From Vibrio kanaloae (GTDB lineage Bacteria; Pseudomonadota; Gammaproteobacteria; Enterobacterales; Vibrionaceae): DNA of 64,000 nt. Shown here piece after piece: positions 1 through 9,287 of this stretch. Made by a program: the position numbers and the translations under genes. How positions within the stretch are numbered: the stretch's first letter is position 1; each line of letters begins with the position of its first letter. A model generated the notes under the pieces. That model worked only from the letters and a program-made list of their open reading frames with translations. It made no database searches and was not told the DNA's origin. The stretch is from positions 310,001 to 374,000 of the forward strand of contig NZ_AP025497.1 of assembly GCF_024347535.1 (NCBI RefSeq). The letters run 5' to 3'.

Positions 1-601
1 GAACCAGTGTACCAGGGTAGCTTTGTAGCCAGCGTTCTAACCACATCACAGCGTCTAAGTCTAAGTGGTTGGTAGGCTCATCGAGTAGCAGTAAGTCACT
101 ACGACATAGAAGAGCTTGCGCTAAGTTCAAGCGCATACGCCAACCACCCGAAAATTGGGTCAGATTCCATGTCATTTGTTCTTGGCGAAAACCAAGGCCA
201 TCAAGTAATTCAGCGGCTCGTGAATTGATGGTGTAACCACCAATGGTTTCAATTTTTCCGTGTATTTCTGCTACTAGTGTACCGTTGTCGGCCTGTTCTG
301 CTTTGGCTAATTGCTCTTCAAGGCCACGATATTCTCTGTCACCATCAATCACATACTCAATAGCTTTTCTTTCTAATGCTGGGGTTTCTTGTGCAACCCA
401 AGCCATTTCCCAGTGAGCGGGTTTACTGAATGAACCTGCATCAATAGATAATTCATCCTTAATTAAGGCGAAAAGCGTGGATTTACCACAGCCGTTTTTA
501 CCAACCAAACCGATCTTGTCGCCAAGGTGAAGAGTCGCAGATGCTTGGTCGAGTAATGGCTTACCGCCGCGTAGCAATTGAATATCAGAGAAAGTAATCA
601 T
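1..601 (-). CDS. yheS: ABC-F family ATPase YheS (partial, N-terminal 200 residues)
   Basis: Only the first 200 codons are present; the gene runs off the left edge. The ATG at 601 opens a protein beginning MITFSDIQLL. Seen in order: Walker A GLVGKNGCGKST (about residues 31-42), the ABC signature FSGGWRMRL, and Walker B LLLLDEPTNHLD near the cut. There are no membrane segments. This fits the ABC-F class, soluble twin-ATPase proteins that act on ribosomes rather than transport. The position, divergent from kefGB, is the yheS position in E. coli. ABC-F membership is well supported; the exact paralogue is inferred from gene order. Confidence 0.88.
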   Translation of the reverse strand, partial: MITFSDIQLLRGGKPLLDQASATLHLGDKIGLVGKNGCGKSTLFALIKDELSIDAGSFSKPAHWEMAWVAQETPALERKAIEYVIDGDREYRGLEEQLAKAEQADNGTLVAEIHGKIETIGGYTINSRAAELLDGLGFRQEQMTWNLTQFSGGWRMRLNLAQALLCRSDLLLLDEPTNHLDLDAVMWLERWLQSYPGTLV

Positions 602-773
602 AGAAGTAGCATAGAAATTAGAGGTGAACAGACGCCTGCATAGTAGGCTGAAACCAGATAAAAGTCGATCACAATGCAATTTGCGTTATTATGCCAATAA
701 CATATTAATAACTTTTTTTTTAAATTCTTGTGGACTCGCCACTGTTTAGCCCTCAAAGGAATGTTTCAAAGGA

Positions 774-1358
774 ATGAGTAATACTCCCTCGACAGACCAC
801 CCCGTGCCAAAGGTGTTAATAATTTACGCACACCCGGAGCCGCACACCTCTATTGCTAATCAAATGATGATTAAAAAGGTAGAGTCGCTAGGGCATGTTA
901 AAGTTCATGATCTCTATGCTATCTATCCAGACTTTTTTATCGATGTCCCTTATGAGCGTAAATTGCTCCTTGAGTACGACGTGATTGTGTTTCAACACCC
1001 TTTATTTATGTATTCATGCCCTTCGCTCTTGAAGGAGTGGTTTGATCGCGTGTTAGGGAAAGGTTTTGCGTTTGGTGAGCAGTGTGCGCTTAAAGGTAGG
1101 TACTGGAGAAGTGTTATCACTACTGGCGGTAAAGAAGAGGCATTTGGCGCTGCAGGCTATAATAAATATCCATTGCAAGAGATTTTACAACCGTTTGAGT
1201 TAACCGCTGCTTTGTGTCAGATGAACTGGATGTCACCTTTCGTTTTACATTGGGCACGAAATGTTTCGGATATGGCGCGTTATCAACACGCTGAAGCCTA
1301 TCTAAATTGGTTGCAAGATCCGCTACAAGATACAGGAGCGAATGATGGCCCTGACTAA
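774..1358 (+). CDS. kefG: KefG, ancillary flavoprotein of the KefB potassium efflux system
   Basis: 194 residues with a flavodoxin-like NAD(P)H:quinone reductase fold: an N-terminal VLIIYAHPEPHTS phosphate-binding segment, then VFQHPLFMYSCPSLLKEWFDRV and the GKGFAFG stretch typical of the family. KefG proteins bind the KefB channel and are needed for its full activity during electrophile stress. The start overlaps the 3' copy of a duplicated CAAAGGAATG sequence, which places the Shine-Dalgarno directly against the ATG. No alternative start lies between it and the in-frame stop at 747. The 3' end overlaps kefB by 17 bases, so the two are translationally coupled. Confidence 0.93.
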   Translation: MSNTPSTDHPVPKVLIIYAHPEPHTSIANQMMIKKVESLGHVKVHDLYAIYPDFFIDVPYERKLLLEYDVIVFQHPLFMYSCPSLLKEWFDRVLGKGFAFGEQCALKGRYWRSVITTGGKEEAFGAAGYNKYPLQEILQPFELTAALCQMNWMSPFVLHWARNVSDMARYQHAEAYLNWLQDPLQDTGANDGPD

Positions 1359-3141
1359 TGATTTTCTGCAAAGTAGCGTTATCTTTTTAGCGGCGGCTGT
1401 CGTTGCGGTTCCTATTGCACAGCGAGCTGGTTTGGGTTCGGTGTTGGGGTATTTGTTAGCCGGTGTGGCGATTGGGCCATGGGGGCTCGGGCTGATCAGT
1501 GACGTCGAGGCAATTCTGCATTTCTCCGAACTTGGGGTCGTATTATTGCTCTTTCTGATTGGTTTAGAGCTAAACCCCAAAAAATTGTGGCAAATGAGAG
1601 CGCCTATTCTTGGGTTGGGTGGCGCGCAAGTGTTGATCACCACTTTGATCATTACCGCTATCGTGCGTTTGTTTGGTTTAAGTTGGCAAACGAGTCTCGT
1701 GATAGGTATGGGGTTGGCACTATCTTCAACTGCGATAGCTTTGCGTGTTATTGAGGAGCGAGAGCTCGGTGGCAAAGAGGCCGGGCAGTCAGGCTTTGCG
1801 GTGTTACTTTTTCAAGATATCGCGGTCATTCCAATGTTGGCGATGTTACCCCTGCTTGCTGGTAATGTCGGTGGCAGTTGGGCTGATATGTTGTGGATGC
1901 TGGGTGGTGTGATCGGTTTGTTTGTTGGTGGTCACTTCTTACTGAGACCACTGTTTCGGTACATCGTCATGAGTGGTGTGCGTGAGGTGTTTACGATTGC
2001 GGCGTTATTACTCGTGATTGGTATCGCGGTCATAATGCAGCAAATTGGCTTGTCGATGGCATTAGGTACTTTCCTCGCGGGCGTACTTTTGGCTGAAAGT
2101 GAATATCGACACGAGCTTGAGATTGCGATTGACCCCTTCAAAGGGCTGCTGCTTGGTCTGTTCTTTATCTCTGTTGGGATGGCGGTAAACTTAGGTTTGT
2201 TAGCGGAAAGCCCATTCGTCATACTTAGTGCTGTGTCTGCTTTGGTCGTCTTAAAGGGCGTGGTGTTGTATGTGCTGGCTCGTATCTTTGGTACTCAAGC
2301 TAAAGCGCGTAGCCGAATGGCAATGATTCTTAGCCAAGGTGGTGAGTTTGCCTTTGTCATTTTTACTGCGGCGAGCGCACAAGGTCTCTTAAGTAACGAA
2401 CAAGTGTCGTTCTTATTGGTTGTTGTCAGCTTGTCTATGGTGACAACGCCATTGATGTTAAAGCTGCAAGATAAATTTTTCGCTCGTCAACTTAATCAAA
2501 TCAGTGAAAGTACGATGCCTTCAGATGTGGTGGATCGCAGCCCTCGCGTGATCATTGCTGGCTTTGGTCGTTTTGGTCAAATCATTGGCCGCTTAATGTA
2601 TGCCAACAAGATTCGTATCACAGTTCTTGAGAGTGATGCCAGCCAAATACATATCCTTAGAAAGTTCGGCTACAAAGTATTTTACGGCGATTCAACACAC
2701 TTAGAGTTGTTAAGAGCTGCGGGGGCAGACAAAGCCGAAGCTATTGTGTTGTGTACTGACTCTCCAGACGAAATCATGAAAACCGTTGATTTATGTAAGC
2801 AGCACTTCCCACGCTTAAAGATCTTAGCGCGTGCTCGAAGCCGTGTTGAGGCCTATCAATTGCTTAACCACGGTGTGAGTAACTACTCGCGAGAAACCTT
2901 CCTTGGAGCCCTCGATTTAGGTCGTCAAACGTTGACCGAACTCGGCATGCATCCTTATAAAGCGAAGCGAGCAGAAGCACACTTTAGGAAATTGGATAAT
3001 GGTATGCTGAAGGAGTTACTTTCTCAGCATAGTGAAGATGCAGAGCTAGCTCAAAGAGCCAAAGAGGCTCGTAAAGAGCTCGAAGAGATTTTTGGACACG
3101 AGATGGAAAACGATCACCAGTCTCGAAACTATTGGCAATAA
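1342..3141 (+). CDS. kefB: KefB, glutathione-regulated K+/H+ antiporter
   Basis: 599 residues, the usual length for KefB. The first 380 residues are about 12-13 hydrophobic segments of the CPA2 cation/proton antiporter family, including the GLELNPKKLW and FQDIAVIPML motifs. They are followed by a TrkA-N/RCK domain with the nucleotide-binding GFGRFGQ motif near residue 405. The family releases K+ and acidifies the cytoplasm when glutathione adducts bind. The first two codons are both ATG; the second (1345) sits better relative to AGGAG at 1334-1338. It overlaps kefG. Confidence 0.95.
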   Translation: MMALTNDFLQSSVIFLAAAVVAVPIAQRAGLGSVLGYLLAGVAIGPWGLGLISDVEAILHFSELGVVLLLFLIGLELNPKKLWQMRAPILGLGGAQVLITTLIITAIVRLFGLSWQTSLVIGMGLALSSTAIALRVIEERELGGKEAGQSGFAVLLFQDIAVIPMLAMLPLLAGNVGGSWADMLWMLGGVIGLFVGGHFLLRPLFRYIVMSGVREVFTIAALLLVIGIAVIMQQIGLSMALGTFLAGVLLAESEYRHELEIAIDPFKGLLLGLFFISVGMAVNLGLLAESPFVILSAVSALVVLKGVVLYVLARIFGTQAKARSRMAMILSQGGEFAFVIFTAASAQGLLSNEQVSFLLVVVSLSMVTTPLMLKLQDKFFARQLNQISESTMPSDVVDRSPRVIIAGFGRFGQIIGRLMYANKIRITVLESDASQIHILRKFGYKVFYGDSTHLELLRAAGADKAEAIVLCTDSPDEIMKTVDLCKQHFPRLKILARARSRVEAYQLLNHGVSNYSRETFLGALDLGRQTLTELGMHPYKAKRAEAHFRKLDNGMLKELLSQHSEDAELAQRAKEARKELEEIFGHEMENDHQSRNYWQ

Positions 3142-3261
3142 TCCAGAGCTTAGAGCCAATGATTTTGTAATAAGAATAATACAGCCTAATAATAAACGCG
3201 GTCTCTATTGGCTTTACATCGTGGAGCATAGAAGAACAGCGAATCCAGAGTAGTAAAGGAC

Positions 3262-3468
3262 ATGAACGTGAAACAGAAAAAACGCTTTATCGCAGGGGCG
3301 AGCTGCCCAAGCTGCAACACTCAAGACACACTGCGTTGGTGGGTCGAGAATAATATCGAGCTGGTGGAATGTGTCGACTGCGACTTCACTGAACAGCGTA
3401 AACCGAAAACTGTAGAGAAATCTGAACACGCGAATCAAGAAATGATCGGCATTTTTAAACCAGAATGA
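3262..3468 (+). CDS. yheV: YheV family putative metal-binding protein
   Basis: 68 residues. Two CxxC-type pairs are visible, CPSCNTQD and CVDCDFTE, which suggests a zinc ribbon. The protein matches YheV, a small protein of unknown function between kefB and slyD in enterobacteria, and holds the same place here. It starts 120 bases after kefB with AAAGGAC before the ATG. It may be co-transcribed with kefGB; no terminator is visible between them. The function is not known. Confidence 0.85.
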   Translation: MNVKQKKRFIAGASCPSCNTQDTLRWWVENNIELVECVDCDFTEQRKPKTVEKSEHANQEMIGIFKPE

Positions 3469-3564
3469 TTGAGTTTCATTAATTCATCCCCATAATACCC
3501 GGTGTACAAAATTTATTCCTAGGTTCAACTGTTCGAGCCTAGTCCAAACCTCCTTGGAGCTCTC

Positions 3565-4152
3565 ATGAAAATTGAAAAGAACGTAGTAGTTAGTGTTGCA
3601 TATCAAGTGAAACTTGAAGATGGCGTAGTAGTTGATCAATCAACTGCAGAGGCTCCACTAGATTACCTTCACGGTCACAACAACCTAATTACAGGTCTTG
3701 AAAAAGAGCTTGAAGGCAAAGTTGCTGGCGACAAATTCTCTGCAACTGTTACTCCAGAAGAGGCTTACGGTGAGCACAACGACGCACTCGTTCAACGAGT
3801 GCCTTCTGATGTGTTTCAAGGTGTTGAAGAAATCGAAGTAGGTATGCGTTTCCTAGCAGATACAGACCAAGGTCCGATCCCAGTAGAAATTACTGAAGTA
3901 GATGGCGACGAAGTTGTTGTTGACGGTAACCATATGCTAGCAGGTCAAACACTAACGTTTGATGTTGAAGTTGTAGCGGTTCGTGAAGCGACTGAAGAAG
4001 AAGTTCAACACGGTCATGTGCACCAAGAAGGTGGCTGTGGTCACGACCACGATCATGACCACGAAGGCGGTTGCTGCGGTGGCGAAGACCACGACCACGG
4101 TGAAGAGAAAAAAGACGGCTGCTGCGGCGGCGGTAGCTGTGGTTCTCACTAA
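3565..4152 (+). CDS. slyD: SlyD, FKBP-type prolyl isomerase and nickel-binding chaperone
   Basis: 195 residues. An FKBP domain (about residues 1-70 and 120-140) is interrupted by the chaperone flap, and the sequence ends in a metal-binding tail from about residue 148 rich in His, Asp and Cys (GCGHDHDHDHEGGCCGG and similar). SlyD catalyses proline isomerisation in the cytoplasm, holds unfolded clients and stores or delivers Ni2+ to hydrogenase or urease maturation. GGAG precedes the ATG. A terminator follows directly. Confidence 0.96.
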   Translation: MKIEKNVVVSVAYQVKLEDGVVVDQSTAEAPLDYLHGHNNLITGLEKELEGKVAGDKFSATVTPEEAYGEHNDALVQRVPSDVFQGVEEIEVGMRFLADTDQGPIPVEITEVDGDEVVVDGNHMLAGQTLTFDVEVVAVREATEEEVQHGHVHQEGGCGHDHDHDHEGGCCGGEDHDHGEEKKDGCCGGGSCGSH

Positions 4153-4184
4153 TACCGAATTAACGGTGTAGATTAAGAATCTTG

Positions 4185-4210
4185 AAAGCCTCCCTTGTGG
4201 AGGCTTTTTT
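4185..4210 (+). terminator. Rho-independent terminator after slyD
   Basis: Stem GCCTCC/GGAGGC (extended by AAA/TTT) with loop CTTGT, followed by six T. It lies 33 bases after the slyD stop codon. Confidence 0.9.
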
Positions 4211-4352
4211 CGTATTGGCGCCGAGCTTTTTGACCTGGATTTTTATCTACCGAGCCAAGCATCCGCAAAAAGTTTGGTTTTCTCTATCAGACATAGAATC
4301 ATGGATGTGGTATTGATAGCACAACATAAGTATACGTCAGTGGAGAATTTGC

Positions 4353-5315
4353 ATGTCACAGCCTTTTTCAATTGCCATTCATGGTGGTGCAGGAACCATC
4401 TTGCGAGAGCAAATGAGCAATGAATTAAAAACAGGTATTATCGAAGCCTTGGAAAAGTCTGTTTTGGCTGGTTATCAAGTTCTGCAATCGGGAGGTGATG
4501 CTCTCGATGCAGTGGTTGTATCGGTTAAAGTGATGGAAGACAGCCCACACTTTAATGCTGGTCAAGGTTCGGTTCTGACTCATGATGAATTTGTTGAGAT
4601 GGATGCCTCAGTGATGCATGGGCGTGAAATGGGTGCCGGTGCGATAGCTGGGGTGCGTCATATCAAAAACCCAGTTGAGCTCGCGCGTGATGTGATGCTT
4701 AAAAGCGACCACGTACTACTGATTGGCGAAGGTGCTGAGAAGTTTGCCTTTGAACACGAGTATATGTTTACCGAGCAAGACTACTTTTTTACTGAACGTC
4801 GCTACGATCAGCTGCAATCGATGAAAGAGAAAGGTATTTTTGCTCTCTCTGAAGCTCAGTATGAAGAACAACAAGACCAGTATCCAGACGATAACAAGCA
4901 TGGAACTGTAGGGGCTGTAGCGTTAGACCAAGCGGGTAACTTAGCGGCAGCGACAAGTACTGGCGGCGTGACTAATAAGAAATACGGTCGTGTGGGAGAC
5001 TCTCCAATTATAGGCGCAGGCACTATTGCTGAAAATGGCAACGTGGCCGTTTCAACAACAGGTATGGGCGAGTTCTTTCTACGTAAAATGGTCGCCAGTG
5101 ATGTGGCAGCACGAATGCGTTATCTGAAAGAAGATGTGCACACCGCTTGTGAAACGATCATTCAAGGTGAATTGAAAACCATGGGCGGAGAAGGCGGCTT
5201 GATCGCTATCGATGGCCAAGGTGATATTCATTTTGGTATGAACAGCTCAGGAATGTATCGCGCAAGCGTTGATACTCAAGGTCGTGTTGAAGTGAAGATT
5301 TATGCCGATGATTAA
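4353..5315 (+). CDS. Isoaspartyl peptidase / type III (plant-type) L-asparaginase
   Basis: 320 residues, an N-terminal nucleophile hydrolase. It opens with SIAIHGGAGTI and carries the self-cleavage site HGTVGAVA, in which Thr185 would become the nucleophile of the beta subunit. The TSTGG and GAGT segments line the active site. The family (IaaA/AsnA type) cleaves isoaspartyl dipeptides and, more weakly, asparagine, in the cytoplasm. No signal peptide is present. It stands alone between two terminators and interrupts the slyD-slyX neighbourhood of E. coli. Confidence 0.92.
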   Translation: MSQPFSIAIHGGAGTILREQMSNELKTGIIEALEKSVLAGYQVLQSGGDALDAVVVSVKVMEDSPHFNAGQGSVLTHDEFVEMDASVMHGREMGAGAIAGVRHIKNPVELARDVMLKSDHVLLIGEGAEKFAFEHEYMFTEQDYFFTERRYDQLQSMKEKGIFALSEAQYEEQQDQYPDDNKHGTVGAVALDQAGNLAAATSTGGVTNKKYGRVGDSPIIGAGTIAENGNVAVSTTGMGEFFLRKMVASDVAARMRYLKEDVHTACETIIQGELKTMGGEGGLIAIDGQGDIHFGMNSSGMYRASVDTQGRVEVKIYADD

Positions 5316-5365
5316 GTTTCTATCGGCTTAATTGGCTTAAGTTTATTCAGTCAGATGAAATATAC

Positions 5366-5401
5366 AAAAGGGCGACAGATAAGCATCTGTCGCCCTTTTA
5401 G
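5366..5401. terminator. Bidirectional terminator between the asparaginase gene and slyX
   Basis: A 15-bp stem, 5366-5380 with 5385-5399 (core GGGCGACAGAT), loop AAGC, with A-run and T-run flanks that allow use from both convergent genes. Confidence 0.88.
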
Positions 5402-5495
5402 TTTTCTATGTCCCGTCCTGAAATGTGTTTACACATTGAGGCCGAGAAACTAACGATATGCGTCGCTAGAATCAATTGGTTATTTTGAACCGCAC

Positions 5496-5723
5496 TTAAT
5501 AGTGTGGAGGTGGCGTCTCTTCTGATGCGTCTGCTAAGTTTGAGCCATCCATGTTTTTCACTTTGCCAACCACGAACTTCATTTGGTCTTGCATTCTTGT
5601 GATCAACATCTGTTGTTGGCTAAGCGCTTCATTGAGTTCTTCAATGGTCTGTTCTTGAAAAGCTAGCTGACACTCTAGGTCATTCACGCGGCTTTCCAGT
5701 TTTTCAACTCGCTTTTCTGTCAT
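5496..5723 (-). CDS. slyX: SlyX family coiled-coil protein
   Basis: 75 residues from the ATG at 5723 (MTEKRVEKLESRVNDLECQ). A longer reading from TTG at 5744 would overlap the upstream gene, and the family begins at MTEKR, so the ATG is chosen. Almost the whole chain is heptad-patterned coiled coil ending in a PPPHY tail, which is characteristic of SlyX. The role is unknown. It starts 5 bases after the WD40 lipoprotein stop, so the two form one operon. Confidence 0.9.
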   Translation of the reverse strand: MTEKRVEKLESRVNDLECQLAFQEQTIEELNEALSQQQMLITRMQDQMKFVVGKVKNMDGSNLADASEETPPPHY

Positions 5724-5728
5724 CGTTC

Positions 5729-6709
5729 TTAATCCACATTCCAAGCTTGGGCGATGCCCGCTGAGGTGCCCGATATCACACGGTTTTTATCATCAAAGGT
5801 CGCATCATACACTACCGCACGGGGAGGGCGAGCATCTTTTAATGGTTCAGCATCGTGACGAGAAATTCTTTTGCCATCCTGAGTGTTCCACACGCTCACT
5901 TGGCTTGATGGTGTTCCTGTCACCAACATGCGGCCGTCATCAGAGAAACGTGCACTTGAAAATATCAATTGTCGAGACCAACTCTGTAGTTGCGCTTGAT
6001 ACTCACCAGTTTCAAGATCCCAAATCATAGCCTGATTACCTCCGTCAGAGGTAAAAGCCAGTTCACCATCGCGCTGTAGCGCAACTCGTACTACTCTTTG
6101 TTCATGCTCAAAGGTACGCAATACCAAGCCAGACTCGGTATCCCAAAGGTAAGCTTTGTAATCATTCCCGCCAGTAAGTGCGTAGCGACCATTGGCCGAA
6201 AGGGACACCGAATTCACTTTTTCTCGGTGAGCGAGGAACTCCAGACGGCGTCCGGTGACTAAATCCACATAGATCGCTTTACCATTAGACAGGCCAAGCA
6301 ATACTTTTTCACCGTTGCTAGATATATCGACATCGCGAATCAAGCCATCGGAAATAGACCAAAGCCCTTCAGCTTGAGTCCAAGATAAGTCCCACACGGC
6401 GAAATTCATTTGGCTTGCGGTAATGGCAAAGCGACCATTGTCCGAGATTCGGATACGGGATACTTGGTTTTCTGATTGGTCTTGCGGACCGAGTTGAGCA
6501 AGCTCTTTGTTTTGCTCTAAGTCCCAGAGCAGTAAGTGTTTTTTCTGAGAGTAGAGCAGGGCGAAGCGTCCATCTCTGCTGAGTGCAAAGCTGGTGGCAC
6601 CATTGGGTTCAATTTCCCAACGTTGATCATCATCTTGGAAGAAAAAACAGCCATTTAACAAGGTGATGACAATTGTACATAGCAATGAATGAAAAAATAT
6701 TCGCATCAT
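5729..6709 (-). CDS. WD40-repeat lipoprotein
   Basis: 326 residues with a lipoprotein signal (lipobox ITLLNGC, Cys21). About six to seven WD40-type blades follow, each with a pattern like SANGRYALTGG...AYLWDTESG and ending in WD or WN. A beta-propeller anchored in the envelope and used for protein contact is the likely form. No catalytic residues are evident and the function is unknown. It is co-transcribed with slyX and divergent from fkpA. The first two codons are both ATG. Confidence 0.85.
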   Translation of the reverse strand: MMRIFFHSLLCTIVITLLNGCFFFQDDDQRWEIEPNGATSFALSRDGRFALLYSQKKHLLLWDLEQNKELAQLGPQDQSENQVSRIRISDNGRFAITASQMNFAVWDLSWTQAEGLWSISDGLIRDVDISSNGEKVLLGLSNGKAIYVDLVTGRRLEFLAHREKVNSVSLSANGRYALTGGNDYKAYLWDTESGLVLRTFEHEQRVVRVALQRDGELAFTSDGGNQAMIWDLETGEYQAQLQSWSRQLIFSSARFSDDGRMLVTGTPSSQVSVWNTQDGKRISRHDAEPLKDARPPRAVVYDATFDDKNRVISGTSAGIAQAWNVD

Positions 6710-6837
6710 GTCTAATAATCCGGTTTTTGTCGAAAGACATATGACTAGTATATTGTTATAACTAACGTATTCACACCAATCTAATCATTAGATTTGTGCA
6801 CAATAACCAATGGCTTGGCCATTAATTGGAGAATTCA

Positions 6838-7614
6838 ATGAAATCAGTTTTAAAAGTATCACTGCTTGCCGCAACGGTTATGCTAGCAGTTGGTTGTCAG
6901 AAAGAAGAACCAAAGGCAGAAGCTCCTCAAGTAGAAGAAGTTAAAGTAGAAGCAGTAAACTTTAAAACAGAAGACGACAAAGCGGCATACGCAATCGGTG
7001 TATCTTTCGCTAACTACCTAAGCACAAGCATTGATAAGCCAAGCGAGCTAGGCATTAACCTAGACAAAGACATGGTTCTTCAAGGTATCGAAGACGTATT
7101 CGCAGAGAAAACGGCACTGAACGAAGAAGAGACTCGTGCGGCTCTTGAAGCTCTAGACAAGCGTGTTGCTGAAACTATGCAAGCACAAGCGGCAGAAAAA
7201 TCGGCAGAAACTAAGAAAGTGGGTGATGACTTCCGCGCTGAGTTCGCAAAGACAGAAGGCGTGGAGCAAACTGAATCAGGCTTACTTTACCAAGTAATGA
7301 CGGCCGGTGAAGGTGCTTCTCCAAAAGACACGGACACAGTTCAAGTTCACTACAAAGGTACGTTAACAGATGGTACTCAGTTCGATAGCTCTTACGAGCG
7401 TGGTGAACCAGCAACATTCCCACTTAACCGTGTAATTCCTGGTTGGACTGAAGGCGTGCAACTGATGAAAGTTGGCTCTAAGTACAAGTTCGTTATCCCG
7501 CCAGAGCTAGCATACGGTGAGCAAGATACACCGACTATCCCTGCTAACTCAACGCTAGTGTTCGAAGTCGAATTACTAAAAATTGATGACACTGAAGCGG
7601 CTCCTGCTCAGTAA
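6838..7614 (+). CDS. fkpA: FkpA-type FKBP peptidyl-prolyl isomerase, predicted lipoprotein
   Basis: 258 residues from the ATG at 6838, with GGAG upstream. An N-terminal dimerisation helix region (about 45-130) precedes an FKBP domain with [20 protein letters not shown] and [10 protein letters not shown]. FkpA assists folding of outer-membrane and periplasmic proteins. The signal ends in LAVGC (Cys20), a clear lipobox followed by QKEE, so this protein is probably membrane-tethered whereas E. coli FkpA is soluble. Confidence 0.93.
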   Translation: MKSVLKVSLLAATVMLAVGCQKEEPKAEAPQVEEVKVEAVNFKTEDDKAAYAIGVSFANYLSTSIDKPSELGINLDKDMVLQGIEDVFAEKTALNEEETRAALEALDKRVAETMQAQAAEKSAETKKVGDDFRAEFAKTEGVEQTESGLLYQVMTAGEGASPKDTDTVQVHYKGTLTDGTQFDSSYERGEPATFPLNRVIPGWTEGVQLMKVGSKYKFVIPPELAYGEQDTPTIPANSTLVFEVELLKIDDTEAAPAQ

Positions 7615-7655
7615 TATCAAATCGAAACTTCGTTCTAAAATACGTTGGTAGAATA

Positions 7656-7686
7656 AAAAGCCTAACTTTAATTTAGGCTTTTTTTG
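7656..7686 (+). terminator. Rho-independent terminator after fkpA
   Basis: Stem AAAAGCCTAA/TTAGGCTTTT, loop CTTTAAT, then a T run; 42 bases after the fkpA stop. Confidence 0.9.
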
Positions 7687-7817
7687 ATTTTAAATTGAGT
7701 ATTTTATTTTTAAACTTGTTCTAAATCACTAGTTGCAATGTTAGCTAGGTGTGCAATTAAAATTTTCTGATAAACTTACATAAATTTGTTGATTTTTCAC
7801 ACGAAGGTAAGGAATAA

Positions 7818-8543
7818 GTGACTACTACAGAAACAATCAATGCAGATGTGTTACTTGAAATGGAATCAGTCCACGTTATGCCATTCAGTGAACACGATAA
7901 AATTATTTTAAGATCTTATGAGGCCGTTGTTGATGGTATTGCGAGTCTTATTGGTCCGTTTTGTGAAATCGTTTTGCACTCACTAGAAGACCTCAATACT
8001 TCTGCAATTAAAATTGCCAACGGTGAGAATACTGGTCGTCAGGTTGGATCTCCGATCACCGATCTTGCATTAAAGATGCTGAAAGATATTGAAGGTTCTA
8101 AGCGTAACTTTTCACGCTCATACTTCACTCGCGCTAAAGGTGGAGTATTAATGAAGTCGATCACGGTTGCTATTCGTAATGGTGAAGACCGAGTGATAGG
8201 TTTATTGTGTATCAACGTCAATTTAGATGCGCCATTCTCACAAGTGCTGCAATCTTTCATGCCAACGCAAGACGCTGACGAAGCTGCGTCATCAGTTAAC
8301 TTCGCAAGTGATGTTGAAGAACTCGTCGACCAAACGGTTGAGCGAACGATTGAAGAAATTAATGCAGACAAGTCAGTATCGAACAATACTAAGAACCGTC
8401 AGATTGTGATGGAGCTTTACGACAAAGGTATTTTCGATATCAAAGATGCGATTAACCGTGTTGCTGAACGCTTGAATATCTCGAAGCACACCGTATATTT
8501 GTATATCCGCCAACGTAAAACAGAGGATGAAGAGGGTTGTTAA
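7818..8543 (+). CDS. yheO: YheO-type transcriptional regulator (PAS-like plus DauR-type HTH)
   Basis: 241 residues from a GTG at 7818 preceded by AAGGTAAGGA. Residues of about 25-135 match the YheO-like PAS domain ([26 protein letters not shown]). The C-terminus (about 185-235) is a DauR/YheO helix-turn-helix, [21 protein letters not shown]. It is a DNA-binding regulator whose targets are unknown. It overlaps tusD by 7 bases, so it is the first gene of the yheO-tusDCB operon. Confidence 0.9.
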   Translation: MTTTETINADVLLEMESVHVMPFSEHDKIILRSYEAVVDGIASLIGPFCEIVLHSLEDLNTSAIKIANGENTGRQVGSPITDLALKMLKDIEGSKRNFSRSYFTRAKGGVLMKSITVAIRNGEDRVIGLLCINVNLDAPFSQVLQSFMPTQDADEAASSVNFASDVEELVDQTVERTIEEINADKSVSNNTKNRQIVMELYDKGIFDIKDAINRVAERLNISKHTVYLYIRQRKTEDEEGC

Positions 8544-8926
8544 GCTACACACTCCTAGTTAATGGGCCCGTTTACGGCTCACAATCCGCAAGAAGTGCTT
8601 ATCAGTTTGCAGTGGCTCTGATTAAGCAGGGCCACAAACTTCACAGTGTGTTCTTCTATCAAGATGGCGTCAGTAACGGCTCAGCTCTTACCGTACCGGC
8701 TAACGATGAATTTGACTTAGCATCAGCTTGGCAAAAACTGGCTGATGAGCACGATGTTAGCCTAGAGACCTGTGTGGCTGCTGCGTTAAGACGCGGAGTG
8801 ATTAGCCCAGAAGAATCGGAGCAACATAAACTGAGTGCTTCTAATCTGGCGTCTGGATTCACTCAGGCCGGATTAGGGAGTTTATCGGAAGCGCTGCTCA
8901 CGCAAGATAGGGTCGTACAGTTTTGA
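8537..8926 (+). CDS. tusD: TusD, sulfur-transfer complex subunit (tRNA 2-thiouridine synthesis)
   Basis: 129 residues from a TTG at 8537; the beginning ([17 protein letters not shown]) aligns with the family start, and no ATG is available. DsrE-like fold with the catalytic Cys79 in the segment [13 protein letters not shown], which accepts persulfide sulfur from TusA. It forms the TusBCD heterohexamer with the next two genes, passing sulfur to TusE and MnmA for mnm5s2U34 in tRNA. It ends in the conserved DRVVQF. Confidence 0.95.
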   Translation: MLSYTLLVNGPVYGSQSARSAYQFAVALIKQGHKLHSVFFYQDGVSNGSALTVPANDEFDLASAWQKLADEHDVSLETCVAAALRRGVISPEESEQHKLSASNLASGFTQAGLGSLSEALLTQDRVVQF

Positions 8927-9279
8927 GAAAGTTAGCCTTTATATTTAATAGTTTTCCTCATAGTACTGCTGCCGGTAGAGAAGGATTAGACGCATTACTT
9001 GCCGCTTCCGCTTACAGTGAAGACATTTTCGTGTTCTTTGTTGGCGATGGCGTGACACAGCTCCTTAAAGCGCAGCAACCCGACGAAGTCCTATCACGCG
9101 ACTACATCTCAGCATTTAAGCTTATGGACCTGTACGACATCGAACAGGTGTATGTGTGTCAGCGTAGCCTGTGTCAGTTTGGTCTTTCGACAGACAACCT
9201 GTTGATTGATGTAACCGCTGTTGAAGCGGATGAGTTAACGCAGAAGCTAGCTCAATGCCAGCAGATACTGACTTTCTAG
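8923..9279 (+). CDS. tusC: TusC, sulfur-transfer complex subunit
   Basis: 118 residues of the DsrF-like family, starting with a TTG that overlaps the tusD stop codon by 4 bases (TTGA). Sequence landmarks: [30 protein letters not shown] and the acidic [12 protein letters not shown]. It is the structural partner of TusD and TusB in the cytoplasmic sulfur relay for tRNA thiolation. The overlaps with neighbours suggest strictly coupled translation. Confidence 0.95.
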   Translation: MRKLAFIFNSFPHSTAAGREGLDALLAASAYSEDIFVFFVGDGVTQLLKAQQPDEVLSRDYISAFKLMDLYDIEQVYVCQRSLCQFGLSTDNLLIDVTAVEADELTQKLAQCQQILTF

Positions 9280-9287
9280 GGAACGCT

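Noticed and set aside
3952..4171. ORFs on both strands across the end of slyD
   Set aside because: Shadows of the low-complexity His/Gly/Cys tail of slyD.
5724..5744. TTG start for slyX
   Set aside because: Overlaps the WD40 gene, and the family begins at the ATG at 5723.
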